Part shown: positions 53,911 through 63,793 of the stretch, one piece after another | Numbering within the stretch: position 1 is the first letter of the stretch | Layout: every line of letters begins with the position of its first letter | DNA from: Sporosarcina ureae DSM 2281 | GTDB taxonomy: Bacteria; Bacillota; Bacilli; Bacillales_A; Planococcaceae | NCBI RefSeq assembly: GCF_000425545.1 | Contig: NZ_AUDQ01000002.1 | Span: 62,001-126,000, forward strand | DNA: 64,000 nt | Direction: 5' to 3' | The notes under the pieces: generated by a model | What the model saw: only the letters and a program-made list of their open reading frames with translations | The model's database searches: none | What the model was told of the DNA's origin: nothing | Translations under genes and position numbers: made by a program

Positions 53911-55167
53911 TCAACCCAATAATCCGGCATTCATCCCCGCCAGACGACCTGTCACAAGAGCGGCAGTAATATTATAGCCGCCCGTATATCCATGGATATC
54001 CAAAATCTCTCCACAGAAAAACAGACCTACTTTCTTACGTGAAGCCATCGTCTTAGGCTCGACTTCTTTTACTGAAACACCGCCGCCCGTAACGAAAGCC
54101 TTCTCAATCGGTTGCGTCCCTGTAATATGTACAGGGAATGTTTTTAGAAGTTTTGCGAATGTACGAATCGCCTCACGTTTAATATCTATGCCGATTTCAG
54201 TTTCTTCGATTTCTGCTTTCTTTAATAAAAACAGCAACCACCGTTCGGGTACGAGACCTTTCAATGAGGTTTTCACTTGTTTTTTCGGTTCATCTTTTAA
54301 AATTTTTGCAATGGTCTGGATCAATTGTTCTTCATGTTGATCAGGTATTGAATCAATTTGCAGTAGGACGGGCTGCTTGCCGTTCTTCATTTGCTCTTTG
54401 ACGACATATTGACTACAGCGTAATATCGCAGGACCGCTTAATCCGAAATGGGTGAAGAGCATGTCCATTTGATGTGTCACAAGTGTTTTTCCTTTTTTAT
54501 TCAGAACTGATACTTTCACGTCACGTAACGCAAGGCCTTGTAAATCTTTTGAGACGATAAATGGCTCGCGTGACAGCAACGGAACTTCTGTCGGGTACAG
54601 CGTCGTTACGGTATGACCCGCTCGTTCGGCCCAAGGGTATCCGTCTCCTGTACTGCCAGTTTGTGGAACGGCTTTGCCACCCACTGCAACGACCACTGCA
54701 TGAGCACGTACTTCTTCACCATCTTCTAATCGAACACCGAGGATCTTTTCATCATCCATTAATAATTTCTGTACTCGGCTTTCCAATCGTATTTCCACAC
54801 CTAGTTCATCCATCTGGTTCAATAGGGCGTTTACGACATCTTTTGATTTATTTGAAACAGGAAACATCCGTCCATGATCTTCTTCTTTTAAGGGGACGCC
54901 AAGGCCTTCAAAGTAGGCGATGATATCTTGGGTGTTAAAGACAGAGAACGGTCCATATAAAAATTTTCCGTTGCCTGGAATATGTTTAATGATTTCTTCT
55001 TGTGACAGTCGATTTGTGACGTTGCAGCGACCACCGCCAGAAATGGCTAGTTTATTGCCGAGCTTCTTTCCTTTTTCAATCAGTAGAACTCGCTTTTTTT
55101 GTTCGGCTGCTGCAATGGAGGCCATTAATCCTGAAGGTCCGCCACCAATTACGATTACATCATACAT
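53911..55167 (-). CDS. ytfP: FAD-dependent oxidoreductase, HI0933/YtfP family
   Basis: The flavoprotein has the FAD site [15 protein letters not shown] at the N-terminus, the family motif [15 protein letters not shown], and the C-terminal [18 protein letters not shown] and [19 protein letters not shown]. Length (418) and motifs match B. subtilis YtfP; the reaction is not established. ATG 55167 is chosen because the FAD motif then starts in the usual place; longer forms to 55221 have no ribosome binding site. Its 3' end reaches the tandem repeat. Confidence 0.9.
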   Translation of the reverse strand: MYDVIVIGGGPSGLMASIAAAEQKKRVLLIEKGKKLGNKLAISGGGRCNVTNRLSQEEIIKHIPGNGKFLYGPFSVFNTQDIIAYFEGLGVPLKEEDHGRMFPVSNKSKDVVNALLNQMDELGVEIRLESRVQKLLMDDEKILGVRLEDGEEVRAHAVVVAVGGKAVPQTGSTGDGYPWAERAGHTVTTLYPTEVPLLSREPFIVSKDLQGLALRDVKVSVLNKKGKTLVTHQMDMLFTHFGLSGPAILRCSQYVVKEQMKNGKQPVLLQIDSIPDQHEEQLIQTIAKILKDEPKKQVKTSLKGLVPERWLLFLLKKAEIEETEIGIDIKREAIRTFAKLLKTFPVHITGTQPIEKAFVTGGGVSVKEVEPKTMASRKKVGLFFCGEILDIHGYTGGYNITAALVTGRLAGMNAGLLG

Positions 55168-55318
55168 TGTAGAACCACTCTTTCGTTTCATTTTATCTTT
55201 CATTATACACCATATGGGCATGGTTGCTTTTTGATTTGGACTTCAGTTAAAGATTGTGCAAAAGCGTGTCGAGGGGTAAACTATACAAGAATCTCTTTAG
55301 GAATGGAAGGAATCAATT

Positions 55319-56935
55319 ATGGCATCAAATTTATTGAAAGGCACGGCCATTTTAACGATTGGCTTATTTTTATCGAAGGCTCTCGGTTTACTCTATGTCA
55401 TTCCGTTTTATGCAATCGTTGGAGAAAAGAGTGTCGGTCTCTATCAATATGCATACATACCGTATAATCTAGCGCTGGCGGTCGCGGTATCCGGAGCTCC
55501 ACTCGCCATATCGAAGTTTGTCTCTAAATACAATGCGTTAGGGGATTATGCGACCGGTCGGAAATTGATGAAATCGGGTATGGTCATCATGTCTCTAACA
55601 GGCTTGCTGTCATTTCTTGCTTTGTTCTTCCTAGCAACTCCGATTGCGGAACTCGTTATCAAGGATGAAGAACAGATTTTTACAGTTCAAGATATTGCGA
55701 CAGTTATTCGCTGGGTTAGCTTTGCTTTGCTAGCAGTGCCATTACTTAGTATCGCCCGTGGGTTTTTGCAAGGTTATCAAAAGTTTGAACCTACTTCTGT
55801 ATCTCAATTAATAGAACAGATCGTACGGATCATTGTGGTGCTTGTTGGTGCATTCGTGGTCGTCAATGTACTGGATCTATCGCCAAGAATCGCTGTACAG
55901 TTTGCAGTGTTTGCTGCATTTATCGGAGCGCTCGCTGGTTTATGGAGTCTCTACTATTACTGGAAAAAATATCAGGATGAATTCAATTATTTATTATCGA
56001 ATAGTCCACCTGCAAGTTCAGTGTCATTGAAACAAATTTATACCGAGGTCCTTGCGTACGTATTGCCGTTTGTATTGGTCGGAACGATTAATCCAATCTA
56101 TCAATTCGTCGACATGATTACATTCAACGGTGCTATGAAGTCAATCGGACTTTCAAGTGTTTCCGATTTATATTTAACAAAACTAAACTTTTTAACACAT
56201 AAGATTGTGATGATTCCCGTGATGGTCGCGACAGGATTTTCTATGGCGCTGATCTCCATTATCACGAAGGATTATACGTCAAACAATCAAAAGGGTGTCA
56301 CACGTTCACTCGATCAGACGTATCAGATCATGCTGTTCTTGACGATTCCAATGGTAATTGGATTAATTGTCTTAAACAATGAAGTCTATCAATTCTTATA
56401 TGAGTATGATGTGGCAGGAGCGAGCGTCTTAGCTGCCTACGCACCGGTAGCGATTTTATTTGCGATGTTCACTGTAACGGCCGCGATCTTACAAGGAATC
56501 GATCATCATAAATGGATCGTCTTCACTTCATTGCTCGGGTTGCTTGTGAAAATGCTGATCAACATTCCGCTGATTAAACTGTTCGAAGTGAACGGTGCGA
56601 TTATAGCTACCGCAATTGGCTACTCAGTAGCGGTATGTATTAACTTATTCGTTATTAAAAAAGCATTAAATTATAAATCTGAAATGGTCATCAGACGCTT
56701 ATTCTTGATCCTGGCTTTCAACGCAGTGATGTTTGCGGGCGTTTGGCTGACGAATAAAGGATTAAACATGGCGCACATTCCAGTAGGTCGTTGGCAAGCC
56801 TTATTGTATGTGATGATCGGTTCGGTTGTCGGTATGGTAATATACGGATTCCTGGCTTTCAAATCAGGACTCGCACAACAATTATTTGGAGATCGTTTAA
56901 CACGTATTATGAAACGCATCGGGTTTGGAGGGTAA
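55319..56935 (+). CDS. ytgP: MurJ-type lipid II flippase YtgP
   Basis: The 538-residue protein has about fourteen membrane segments of the MOP/MurJ superfamily, beginning LLKGTAILTIGLFLSKALGL, with later RGFLQGYQKFEPTSVSQLIEQ typical of the SpoVB/YtgP branch. In B. subtilis YtgP (MurJ) supports lipid II flipping for wall synthesis. The ribosome binding site is GGAAGGAAT. It ends three bases before the pseudouridine synthase gene, an operon seen in other Bacillales. Confidence 0.92.
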   Translation: MASNLLKGTAILTIGLFLSKALGLLYVIPFYAIVGEKSVGLYQYAYIPYNLALAVAVSGAPLAISKFVSKYNALGDYATGRKLMKSGMVIMSLTGLLSFLALFFLATPIAELVIKDEEQIFTVQDIATVIRWVSFALLAVPLLSIARGFLQGYQKFEPTSVSQLIEQIVRIIVVLVGAFVVVNVLDLSPRIAVQFAVFAAFIGALAGLWSLYYYWKKYQDEFNYLLSNSPPASSVSLKQIYTEVLAYVLPFVLVGTINPIYQFVDMITFNGAMKSIGLSSVSDLYLTKLNFLTHKIVMIPVMVATGFSMALISIITKDYTSNNQKGVTRSLDQTYQIMLFLTIPMVIGLIVLNNEVYQFLYEYDVAGASVLAAYAPVAILFAMFTVTAAILQGIDHHKWIVFTSLLGLLVKMLINIPLIKLFEVNGAIIATAIGYSVAVCINLFVIKKALNYKSEMVIRRLFLILAFNAVMFAGVWLTNKGLNMAHIPVGRWQALLYVMIGSVVGMVIYGFLAFKSGLAQQLFGDRLTRIMKRIGFGG

Positions 56936-56938
56936 TGA

Positions 56939-57670
56939 ATGAGGTTAGATAAATTATTATCAAATACAGGTTATGGTTCACGTAAAGAAGTAAGACAACT
57001 ATTGAAAAAAGGAATGATCCGGGTGAATGGGGCAGTGGTAAAAGATCCTGCCCAGCACGTGGATCCGGAGGCAGATGCGATTTCATTGCTAGGTGAAGAA
57101 GTCTTTTATAGAGAATTTATCTACTTGATGATGCATAAACCGCCTGGTGTGTTATCGGCGACGGAAGACAACCGAGATCAAACCGTTGTGGATTTGCTTG
57201 GAAGTGAAGAGCGGCATTTTGAACCGTTTCCGGTAGGACGTTTGGATAAAGACACAGAAGGATTACTGTTGCTGACGAATGATGGGAAGCTTGCACATAA
57301 TCTATTGTCACCAAAGAAAGAAGTGCCGAAAACGTATTATGCAAAAGTGGCGGGAGTGGTAACGGAAGAAGATGCCGAGGCTTTTGCGCGCGGTGTAATT
57401 TTAGACGATGCCTATGAAACGAAGCCGGGCATTTTACACATTTTACATTCTGCTGAAGAGTCAGAGATTGAACTAACAATTACAGAAGGAAAGTTTCACC
57501 AAGTGAAGCGAATGTTTGAAGCGGTAGGGAAAAAAGTGGTGTACCTGAAGCGGTTAACGATGGGGCCACTCGAATTGGATCCGGATTTGGAACTAGGGGA
57601 ATACCGTGAGTTAACCGAAGAAGAATTGCTGCAACTAAAAGAGCTAGATCGTTCCAAGCAAAAAGGCTGA
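56939..57670 (+). CDS. ytzG: RsuA-family 16S rRNA pseudouridine synthase (YtzG)
   Basis: The N-terminal S4 RNA-binding domain is MRLDKLLSNTGYGSRKEVRQ. The catalytic Asp is in VGRLDKDTEGLLLLTNDG, and GKFHQVKRMFEAVGKKV is the RsuA/RluB C-terminal motif. These enzymes isomerise a uridine of 16S rRNA. The length of 243 is normal. It is coupled to ytgP and followed by a terminator. Confidence 0.92.
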   Translation: MRLDKLLSNTGYGSRKEVRQLLKKGMIRVNGAVVKDPAQHVDPEADAISLLGEEVFYREFIYLMMHKPPGVLSATEDNRDQTVVDLLGSEERHFEPFPVGRLDKDTEGLLLLTNDGKLAHNLLSPKKEVPKTYYAKVAGVVTEEDAEAFARGVILDDAYETKPGILHILHSAEESEIELTITEGKFHQVKRMFEAVGKKVVYLKRLTMGPLELDPDLELGEYRELTEEELLQLKELDRSKQKG

Positions 57671-57692
57671 TGCAAAAGCGTCAGCCTTTTTT
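57660..57692 (+). terminator. Terminator of ytgP-ytzG
   Basis: AAAAGGCTGATGC pairs with GCGTCAGCCTTTT around four bases, then T's. It starts inside the last codons of the gene. Confidence 0.9.
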
Positions 57693-57722
57693 GCGTTGTG
57701 CACTTGTATATAGGAAGCTAGA

Positions 57723-57944
57723 TCAAGAAGATAATTTCACTTTCTTGGACGTCGTGGTCCATTCGCCGCGGACTGAGCTCTTAATCAATTCATTGTACTC
57801 CAGAACGTTTAAGTCACGTTGAGCGGTGCGGGGTGAAATATTGAATTCATCCGCCACGTCCTCCGTTGTTACTTTTCCGTTATCTCGAATGAACAGATAG
57901 ACATCTTTGATACGAATTAACATGCGATCGGTAGCTGGGTTCAT
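57723..57944 (-). CDS. ytzE: Small DeoR-type HTH protein YtzE
   Basis: The 73-residue protein is essentially one winged helix: RIKDVYLFIRDNGKVTTEDV, then FNISPRTAQRDLNVLEYNEL. It has no ligand domain, as in B. subtilis YtzE. It probably binds DNA; the target is unknown. The start ATG 57944 follows AAGGAGTGG. It is convergent with ytzG, and the following 340 bases to the dat start hold only a promoter. Confidence 0.87.
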   Translation of the reverse strand: MNPATDRMLIRIKDVYLFIRDNGKVTTEDVADEFNISPRTAQRDLNVLEYNELIKSSVRGEWTTTSKKVKLSS

Positions 57945-58135
57945 CTAAGAAACCACTCCTTCATCTTCATATTTTCACGCCAACATTGCAAAAGAAGACT
58001 GTTGGGGTATTCTTTGACATTACCTTTCTTGATCCGCTCCTTTTACTTAGCTATGCCAGAATAGTAAGTGAATGATTCTGACATTAGTAGTATAACGTAT
58101 TTTATGTGATAGCGCACATATTTCCGCTTATACTT

Positions 58136-58164
58136 TTGAATAAATTAGAATAAATAGATTATAA
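58136..58164 (+). promoter_or_regulatory. Predicted promoter of the dat operon
   Basis: TTGAAT (58136-58141) and TTATAA (58159-58164) are 17 bases apart in an AT-rich stretch. Nothing else was recognised in 57945-58287. Confidence 0.5.
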
Positions 58165-58320
58165 GTTATCAAGCTAGCGATTAATTCATGATAACTAGAA
58201 AAATGCTCCTTCCTCTATTAAGGTCTAATTGATTTTATTCAACAAACATGTGAAAATAGAAAAAGAGGAAACTAGCGGTAGTTTGGCTTGAAGTTTCATA
58301 AAAGAAGGGGTGGCGATTGT

Positions 58321-59205
58321 GTGATTTATTTCAAAGACGGGGAATTCCTAACAGAAGATAAACTGAATGTATCCGTGAATGATCGTGGTTATGTATTTGG
58401 CGATGGAGTCTATGAAGTCATTAAAGTATATGATGGCGCATTGTACACGGCGAGAGAACATTTGGAGAGATTACTTGAGAGTGCTGAAAAAATTCGTGTG
58501 AGCATGTCGTATACAATCGATGAGTTACTTGAAATCGCGCAAAAGCTTCAGGCTGATAATCAAATATCTGTTGGACATATTTACATACAAGTCACACGTG
58601 GTGTGGCGCCACGTGCACATCAATTCCCAGAAGATAGTGTCCCTGTCATGATTGGCTATGCTGTGGAAAATGCACGTCCGTTAGAAATCCTTCAACAAGG
58701 TGCTGCTATGAAGTCTGTTGAAGATGTGCGTTGGCTTCGTTGTGATATAAAAAGTTTGAATCTACTTGGCAATGTCATGGCAAAACAGGAGGCATTTGAT
58801 CATGGATGTCAAGAAGCATTATTTGTACGAGATGGGTTGGTACGTGAAGGATCTTCTTCCAATGTATTCGGTATGAAGGACGGTATTCTTTATACACATC
58901 CTGCCAATAACTTCATTCTTAATGGAATTACCCGTCGTGTCGTTTTGCAGATAGCAGAGAATTTAGCTATTCCTGTTAAAGAAGAAGAATTCACACTGTC
59001 TCAAGCTTTACAAATGGATGAGTTTTTCTATACGTCTACGAATGCTGAAATCACACCGGTTGTGACAATAGATCAGCAACCTATTGGACAAGGAGTTCCT
59101 GGACCGTTGACGAGAAAGTTACAAACGGCATTTGAGGCGCAAATTCCGAAGTTAGTGGTAGCTGGTGATACTAAGGAAAGAGAAGCAAATGGCCCAGCTA
59201 GTTAA
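58321..59205 (+). CDS. dat: D-amino-acid aminotransferase
   Basis: This class IV PLP enzyme makes D-glutamate or D-alanine for the cell wall. The family motifs are FGDGVYEVIKVYDG, the PLP lysine in LRCDIKSLNLLGNV, EGSSSNVFG, and TSTNAEITPVV. The length of 294 is close to the 280s usual for Dat. GTG 58321 is chosen behind GGGGTGG; a start at 58288 would add 11 residues. The stop overlaps the next gene by 17 bases. Branched-chain aminotransferase or lyase members look alike, so the exact substrate is not certain. Confidence 0.88.
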   Translation: MIYFKDGEFLTEDKLNVSVNDRGYVFGDGVYEVIKVYDGALYTAREHLERLLESAEKIRVSMSYTIDELLEIAQKLQADNQISVGHIYIQVTRGVAPRAHQFPEDSVPVMIGYAVENARPLEILQQGAAMKSVEDVRWLRCDIKSLNLLGNVMAKQEAFDHGCQEALFVRDGLVREGSSSNVFGMKDGILYTHPANNFILNGITRRVVLQIAENLAIPVKEEEFTLSQALQMDEFFYTSTNAEITPVVTIDQQPIGQGVPGPLTRKLQTAFEAQIPKLVVAGDTKEREANGPAS

Positions 59206-60160
59206 ACTCGCGGATTATGTTTCTCGATATGAGAATGACTTAACTCGTTATCCGACACAATTCATCCGTCTGAAACGCTATCAATGGAAACGCATTAAAA
59301 ATCAATGGGAGCACGGTGTTGATTTACATGCGGAGACAGCGACTGCTTTTTCTGAAAATGTGCAAGTACCTTCGAAATGGTATACGGGGTTATTCAGGAA
59401 ATGGCGTAAAAAAACAGATGTGGAATGGACACATGAGTCCGCTATTTCTGAAGAAGAGGTAGAAGACCAAGAGGATGATATGGGTTTTCAGGCTTCGATA
59501 GCTAGTCAACCTACAACGATCGAACAGTTAAAGAAAGCCTATCGCGATCAATTATTTCAATTCCAATTAAAGTGGGCGAGTTCTACATTATATGACCGGT
59601 CACGTGTAGACCCAAAATATTTCACTGACCCATTATTGAAGCAACTAACACTTCGTTTACCTGATAGCTTCTTGTTATTTTATTATCCAATCGTCAAAGT
59701 CAATAAAGCACCTGTCGAGTTGGATATCATCTTGTTGGCACCTACTACATGCTATTGCATCACAGTGCTCGAAGACGAAAGAATGGCTGCGTACATAGGT
59801 AGTGGCGAAAGGTTTTGGTCAAAGAGGTTCGGTGAGGAAGAAGTGAAAGTGCTGAATCCTACGATCGCGCTCAGTAGGATGGAGAAAGTGGTTTCATCAT
59901 TTTTTAGAGCGGCAAAAGTGGAGATGCCGATCAGGAAGCTAATTGTTTCTAGGAATGGCTATATTGATTATCCTGGCACTCCGTTTGAAGTGACAACAGT
60001 TGACCGCAAAACGTATGAACAATGGCTGTCTAAGTTATGCAGTAATCCGAGTCCCATGAAGCATACGCAATTTAAAGCTGCACAATCGATTTTAGATCAC
60101 GCACAGACTACAGCAATGAGTCGGTTGTTTGATGCAGAAGAAGTTGTGGAAGAGCAATAG
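59189..60160 (+). CDS. Nuclease-related (NERD-like) domain protein
   Basis: The 323-residue protein has an N-terminal helical part with an acidic linker EEEVEDQEDD (about 90-100) and a C-terminal domain of NERD look: LPDSFLLFYYPIVKV, then PVELDIILLAPTTCYCITVL with an acidic residue before a hydrophobic strand. The full catalytic D-E-K set is not evident. The gene overlaps dat by 17 bases and precedes trmB by 35, so the three are probably co-transcribed. Function is unknown. Confidence 0.72.
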   Translation: MAQLVKLADYVSRYENDLTRYPTQFIRLKRYQWKRIKNQWEHGVDLHAETATAFSENVQVPSKWYTGLFRKWRKKTDVEWTHESAISEEEVEDQEDDMGFQASIASQPTTIEQLKKAYRDQLFQFQLKWASSTLYDRSRVDPKYFTDPLLKQLTLRLPDSFLLFYYPIVKVNKAPVELDIILLAPTTCYCITVLEDERMAAYIGSGERFWSKRFGEEEVKVLNPTIALSRMEKVVSSFFRAAKVEMPIRKLIVSRNGYIDYPGTPFEVTTVDRKTYEQWLSKLCSNPSPMKHTQFKAAQSILDHAQTTAMSRLFDAEEVVEEQ

Positions 60161-60195
60161 AATAGAAATTATTGAAAAGAGAGAGTGTACTAATT

Positions 60196-60840
60196 ATGCG
60201 TTTACGAAATAAGCCTTGGGCTAAAGATTTCATGGCAGAGCATCCGGATGTATTGATTTTGGATCCGGAAGGCAAAAAAGGTCGTTGGACTGAAGAGTTC
60301 GGAAACGATGCGCCAATTCATATTGAAGTAGGTACAGGTAAAGGTCAATTTATCATTGGCATGGCGCTTGCTAATCCAGAGATTAACTATATTGGCATCG
60401 AACACTTCGATAATGTGATCGTATCCGCGTTAGAGAAAGCGATTGAAGCGAAAAAGCCTTCTAATCTTCGTTTGATGCGTGTCAATGGAGAAGAACTAGA
60501 ATCCCTCTTCGTAGGATCAGAAATTAGTCGCGTCTATTTAAACTTTTCTGATCCGTGGCCAAAAGACCGCCATGAAAAGCGTCGTTTAACACATCCAAAC
60601 TTTTTAGCAAAATATGAAGGTGTTTTGAAGGCGAATGGAGAAATTCATTTTAAGACAGATAATCGTTCGCTATTTGAATATTCTCTTGTCTCCATGACGG
60701 ACTATGGTATGAAATTACGATCCGTTTCACTCGATTTACATGCAAGTATGCCAGAAGATAATGTGTTAACCGAATACGAAGAAAAATTTTCAAGTAAAGG
60801 TCATCCAATTTATCGTCTGGAAGCGCAATATCAGAGCTAA
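60196..60840 (+). CDS. trmB: tRNA (guanine-N7)-methyltransferase
   Basis: TrmB forms m7G46 in tRNA. The SAM site is [15 protein letters not shown], followed by [10 protein letters not shown], the family motif [17 protein letters not shown], and [17 protein letters not shown]. The length of 214 is normal. The start ATG 60196 gives the usual [10 protein letters not shown]-terminus; an upstream TTG at 60172 is less likely. It is the third gene after dat and the NERD-like gene. Confidence 0.96.
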   Translation: MRLRNKPWAKDFMAEHPDVLILDPEGKKGRWTEEFGNDAPIHIEVGTGKGQFIIGMALANPEINYIGIEHFDNVIVSALEKAIEAKKPSNLRLMRVNGEELESLFVGSEISRVYLNFSDPWPKDRHEKRRLTHPNFLAKYEGVLKANGEIHFKTDNRSLFEYSLVSMTDYGMKLRSVSLDLHASMPEDNVLTEYEEKFSSKGHPIYRLEAQYQS

Positions 60841-60864
60841 TTCTGATGTGCTAGAAATGGAAAG

Positions 60865-60934
60865 CTGTTGGACGTTGTACTTTTCTGCTGGATTTCTAAG
60901 GATTCCGTGGAAAAGTACAATGTCCATACAACAG
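60865..60934. repeat. Long imperfect inverted repeat after trmB
   Basis: CTGTTGGACGTTGTACTTTTC and GAAAAGTACAATGTC-CAT-ACAACAG pair over about 20 bases around 24 bases. No T-run follows, so it is not a standard terminator. Confidence 0.75.
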
Positions 60935-60963
60935 TTACTAAAGGAATGTAGGGAGGAATTATT

Positions 60964-61809
60964 TTGGATCAATTAACTTTTCACGATATGAAACTAACGT
61001 GGCTTGACGGTGGCGTGAATTTTCTAGACGGTGGTGCGATGTTCGGTGTCGTTCCGAAGGCTCTATGGTCAAGACGCTATGAAGCGGATGAAAACAATTT
61101 AATTGAACTACGAACAGACCCAATCCTTATTCAATATCAAAATAAAAATTACTTGATTGATTCCGGTATCGGTAAAGGCAAGTTGGACGACAAGAAAAAG
61201 CGTAACCTAGGTGTACGTGCTGAAACGCGCGTAGAAGAAAGCCTGGAAGAACTTGGTATGACACCGGATGATATCGATGTTGTATTAATGTCCCATCTAC
61301 ATAACGATCACGCGGCTGGTTTGACGCAGTGGGAAAACGATGAACTTGTGTCCGTATTTAAGAATGCCAAGATCTATACATCGCAAGTCGAGTGGGATGA
61401 AATGAGAGAGCCAAATATTCGCTCACGTAATACGTATTGGAAAGAAAACTGGGAGCCGATTCAAGGTCAGGTTACGACATTTGAAGAAGAGATTGAAGTG
61501 GTGCCAGGTATTAAGATGATTCATACGGGCGGTCATAGTGATGGTCATTGTGTGATTAAGCTGGAGCAGAATGGCGAGACGTTGATTCATATGGCGGATA
61601 TTATGCCGACGCATGCGCACACAAATCCTTTATGGGTACTTGCCTATGATGATTATCCGATGGACTCGATTTTCGCAAAAGAGCGCTTAATGAAGGAAGC
61701 GCTTCCAAATGAGTATGGGTTTATTTTCTATCATGATGCGGTGTATCGCATGGCGAAGTTTAGTGAAGATGGAAAGACGATTGTGGATAGCTTGCCTCGT
61801 ACTCGGTGA
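60964..61809 (+). CDS. ytnP: MBL-fold lactonase YtnP
   Basis: YtnP is a metallo-beta-lactamase-fold lactonase reported in B. subtilis to degrade quorum signals of Streptomyces and acyl-homoserine lactones. The metal motif is [15 protein letters not shown], with later His in [12 protein letters not shown] and MADIMPTH, and YHDAVYR at the end. The length of 281 matches. A TTG start at 60964 follows GGGAGG. A palindromic repeat element follows and may replace a terminator. Confidence 0.93.
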   Translation: MDQLTFHDMKLTWLDGGVNFLDGGAMFGVVPKALWSRRYEADENNLIELRTDPILIQYQNKNYLIDSGIGKGKLDDKKKRNLGVRAETRVEESLEELGMTPDDIDVVLMSHLHNDHAAGLTQWENDELVSVFKNAKIYTSQVEWDEMREPNIRSRNTYWKENWEPIQGQVTTFEEEIEVVPGIKMIHTGGHSDGHCVIKLEQNGETLIHMADIMPTHAHTNPLWVLAYDDYPMDSIFAKERLMKEALPNEYGFIFYHDAVYRMAKFSEDGKTIVDSLPRTR

Positions 61810-61843
61810 GGGTTAAGATTAAGATCCATTGCAAGTTCAAGTG

Positions 61844-61970
61844 ATTGAATGTGGGGGGGGGAGCGCCGTTGATCGACGTTCCAGGCGGACGCTTCCTGTG
61901 GGCTTGGCTCAAGCTGATCCACTAGGAGTCGCCGCCTTCCACTTACGATCAACTGGTTTTATCATTCAAT
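61844..61970. repeat. Palindromic intergenic element
   Basis: Nested inverted repeats are seen: ATTGAATG/CATTCAAT at the ends and GTTGATCG/CGATCAAC at 61868 and 61946. A run of nine G's lies just inside the left end. The centre holds GGCGGACGCTTCCTGTGGGC and GGAGTCGCCGCCTTCC, shared with the element at 24556-24844. It is non-coding and resembles a MITE-like Bacillales repeat. Confidence 0.75.
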
Positions 61971-62111
61971 TTTGGAACGTTTATGCAATGTTAAAAATTA
62001 AGTGTTAAAGACAGATCCCTTTTACGAGTGGTTTGTCTTTTTCTGTATGGGTAAGTATCTTTTAAAATAGAGAAGACCGGTAACTTGGTAATACTCTAAA
62101 ATTTCTTGCGC

Positions 62112-62160
62112 AAAAAAAGAGGCCATCGCAAGAAGTAGATACTTCTCGGATAGCCTCTTT
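62112..62160 (-). terminator. Terminator of the PepSY-type gene
   Basis: On the minus strand AAAGAGGCTATCCGAGAAGT pairs with ACTTCTTGCGATGGCCTCTTT and is followed by a T-run. Confidence 0.88.
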
Positions 62161-62179
62161 ACGTATATTTGATTATGGA

Positions 62180-62494
62180 TTACTGACGAACTAACTCTAC
62201 GACAGTGCCTGTTTTTGCATCTGCTGCGAATTCGAATTGCTCTAGCTTGCCGTCTTTCATGCGGGAGACGCCACCACGGTAAACGTCCATAGAGATTACG
62301 TGATTTGTGTAAGGTTCTGGTTTCATAACGATCCAAGAACCGTCGATTGGTCCCTCTTCTTTAAATGCGTCTTTTACTTTTTTCAATACGTTGTCAGCAG
62401 GTACTTCCTCATTGTAACGGTTAAATGCCTCATTCACTACTACGCCTGCAGCAACTCCAGTTAAAATTCCAGCTAAAAAGTCTTTTACTCTCAT
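62180..62494 (-). CDS. Small PepSY-like protein (YtzB-type)
   Basis: The 104-residue protein has one hydrophobic N-terminal segment, FLAGILTGVAAGVVVNEAF, and a PepSY-like body with two strands: GSWIVMKPEPY and TGTVVELVRQ. It is probably exported or membrane-attached. In B. subtilis the similar ytzB lies next to ytoP, as here. Function is unknown. The start is ATG 62494 behind AAGGAGG; longer frames to 62578 have no ribosome binding site. Confidence 0.78.
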   Translation of the reverse strand: MRVKDFLAGILTGVAAGVVVNEAFNRYNEEVPADNVLKKVKDAFKEEGPIDGSWIVMKPEPYTNHVISMDVYRGGVSRMKDGKLEQFEFAADAKTGTVVELVRQ

Positions 62495-62696
62495 GGCTAA
62501 TTGCAGCCTCCTTCGCAAATCTTTTCTTATAGTGTAACATAGTTTAAAAGTGCATGGCGATTCTAAAGTGTCTCCCACTTCATTAATCGGTAGAATATGG
62601 CACTTTTGTGTAAAGCGAATTCTTAATCTAATTAGTATTCATCTGTTTGGTATGTGGATATACTACACATAGACAATAAAAAAGTGAGGGATTTCG

Positions 62697-63770
62697 ATGA
62701 AAAAAGAAACATTGGATTTATTTCGTACATTGACTGAACTTCCGGGCGCACCAGGTAATGAATACCGTGTCCGGGCTTTTATGCGTGAGCAATTAGCACA
62801 GAACTCGGATGAGATAATTCAGGATGGTTTGGGTGGCGTGTTTGGTGTTCGACATGGACAAGAAGATCAGCCGAAAATTATGGTTGCTGGACATATGGAT
62901 GAAGTCGGCTTCATGGTAACAGGTATTACGGATAACGGAATGCTTCGTTTTCAGCCGTTAGGTGGCTGGTGGAACCAAGTATTACTGGCACAACGAGTCC
63001 AGATCATTACAGAAAATGCGGAAATTCCGGGTGTGATTGGCTCTATTCCACCGCACTTACTGAGTGACGCAGAGCGTAGAAAACCAATGGATATTAAAAA
63101 CATGCTGATTGATGTCGGTGCAGATGACAAAGCAGATGCTGAGAGTTTCGGTATTCGTCCAGGTCAGCAGATCTTGCCGATTTGTCCGTTCACACCGATG
63201 GCTAATCCAAAAAAGATTATGGCCAAAGCATGGGATAACCGCTATGGTTGCGGTCTCGCCATAGAACTGTTGCAAGAAGTGAAAAATGAAACGTTGCCAA
63301 ACACATTGTATTCAGGTGCAACAGTCATGGAAGAAGTCGGATTACGTGGCGCACAAACAGCAGCGCGTATGATAGATCCAGACTTATTCTTCGCACTTGA
63401 TGCAAGTCCCGCGAATGATGCAAGCGGCAATAAAAAAGAATTCGGTCAGTTGGGCCAAGGGGCATTATTGCGAATTATGGATCGTTCGATGATAACACAC
63501 CGTGGTATGCGCGAATTCATATTGGACACTGCTGAAACTCACAATATTCCGTATCAATACTTTGTATCCCAAGGCGGTACGGATGCAGGGCAAGTACATG
63601 TCGCGAATAACGGCGTACCAAGTGCAGTTATCGGTATTTGTTCTCGCTACATCCATACAGCGGCTTCAATTATCCACACAGATGATTATGCAGCGGCGAA
63701 AGAATTAATTACAAAGTTAGTAAAAACGTGCGATAAAACCACAGTAGAAACTATTAAACAAAACTGCTAA
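62697..63770 (+). CDS. ytoP: M42-family aminopeptidase YtoP
   Basis: The 357-residue metallo-aminopeptidase has the metal ligands in [40 protein letters not shown] (catalytic Glu pair) and [11 protein letters not shown], with the last His in [11 protein letters not shown]42 enzymes remove N-terminal acidic or other residues from peptides as large shells. It matches B. subtilis YtoP (same length). The start ATG 62697 follows GTGAGGG, a modest site. It is followed by a partial gene on the same strand. Confidence 0.94.
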   Translation: MKKETLDLFRTLTELPGAPGNEYRVRAFMREQLAQNSDEIIQDGLGGVFGVRHGQEDQPKIMVAGHMDEVGFMVTGITDNGMLRFQPLGGWWNQVLLAQRVQIITENAEIPGVIGSIPPHLLSDAERRKPMDIKNMLIDVGADDKADAESFGIRPGQQILPICPFTPMANPKKIMAKAWDNRYGCGLAIELLQEVKNETLPNTLYSGATVMEEVGLRGAQTAARMIDPDLFFALDASPANDASGNKKEFGQLGQGALLRIMDRSMITHRGMREFILDTAETHNIPYQYFVSQGGTDAGQVHVANNGVPSAVIGICSRYIHTAASIIHTDDYAAAKELITKLVKTCDKTTVETIKQNC

Positions 63771-63793
63771 ACAACTAGAAATGAGGCGGTTGA

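Noticed and set aside
53435-53922. Open frames with a 14-residue repeat in the minisatellite
   Set aside because: They arise because the unit length is a multiple of three; two different frames are open, neither has a ribosome binding site, and one runs into the end of ytfP.
62022-62336. Minus-strand frame overlapping the PepSY-like gene
   Set aside because: It runs through the terminator of that gene in another frame and has arginine-rich shadow composition.
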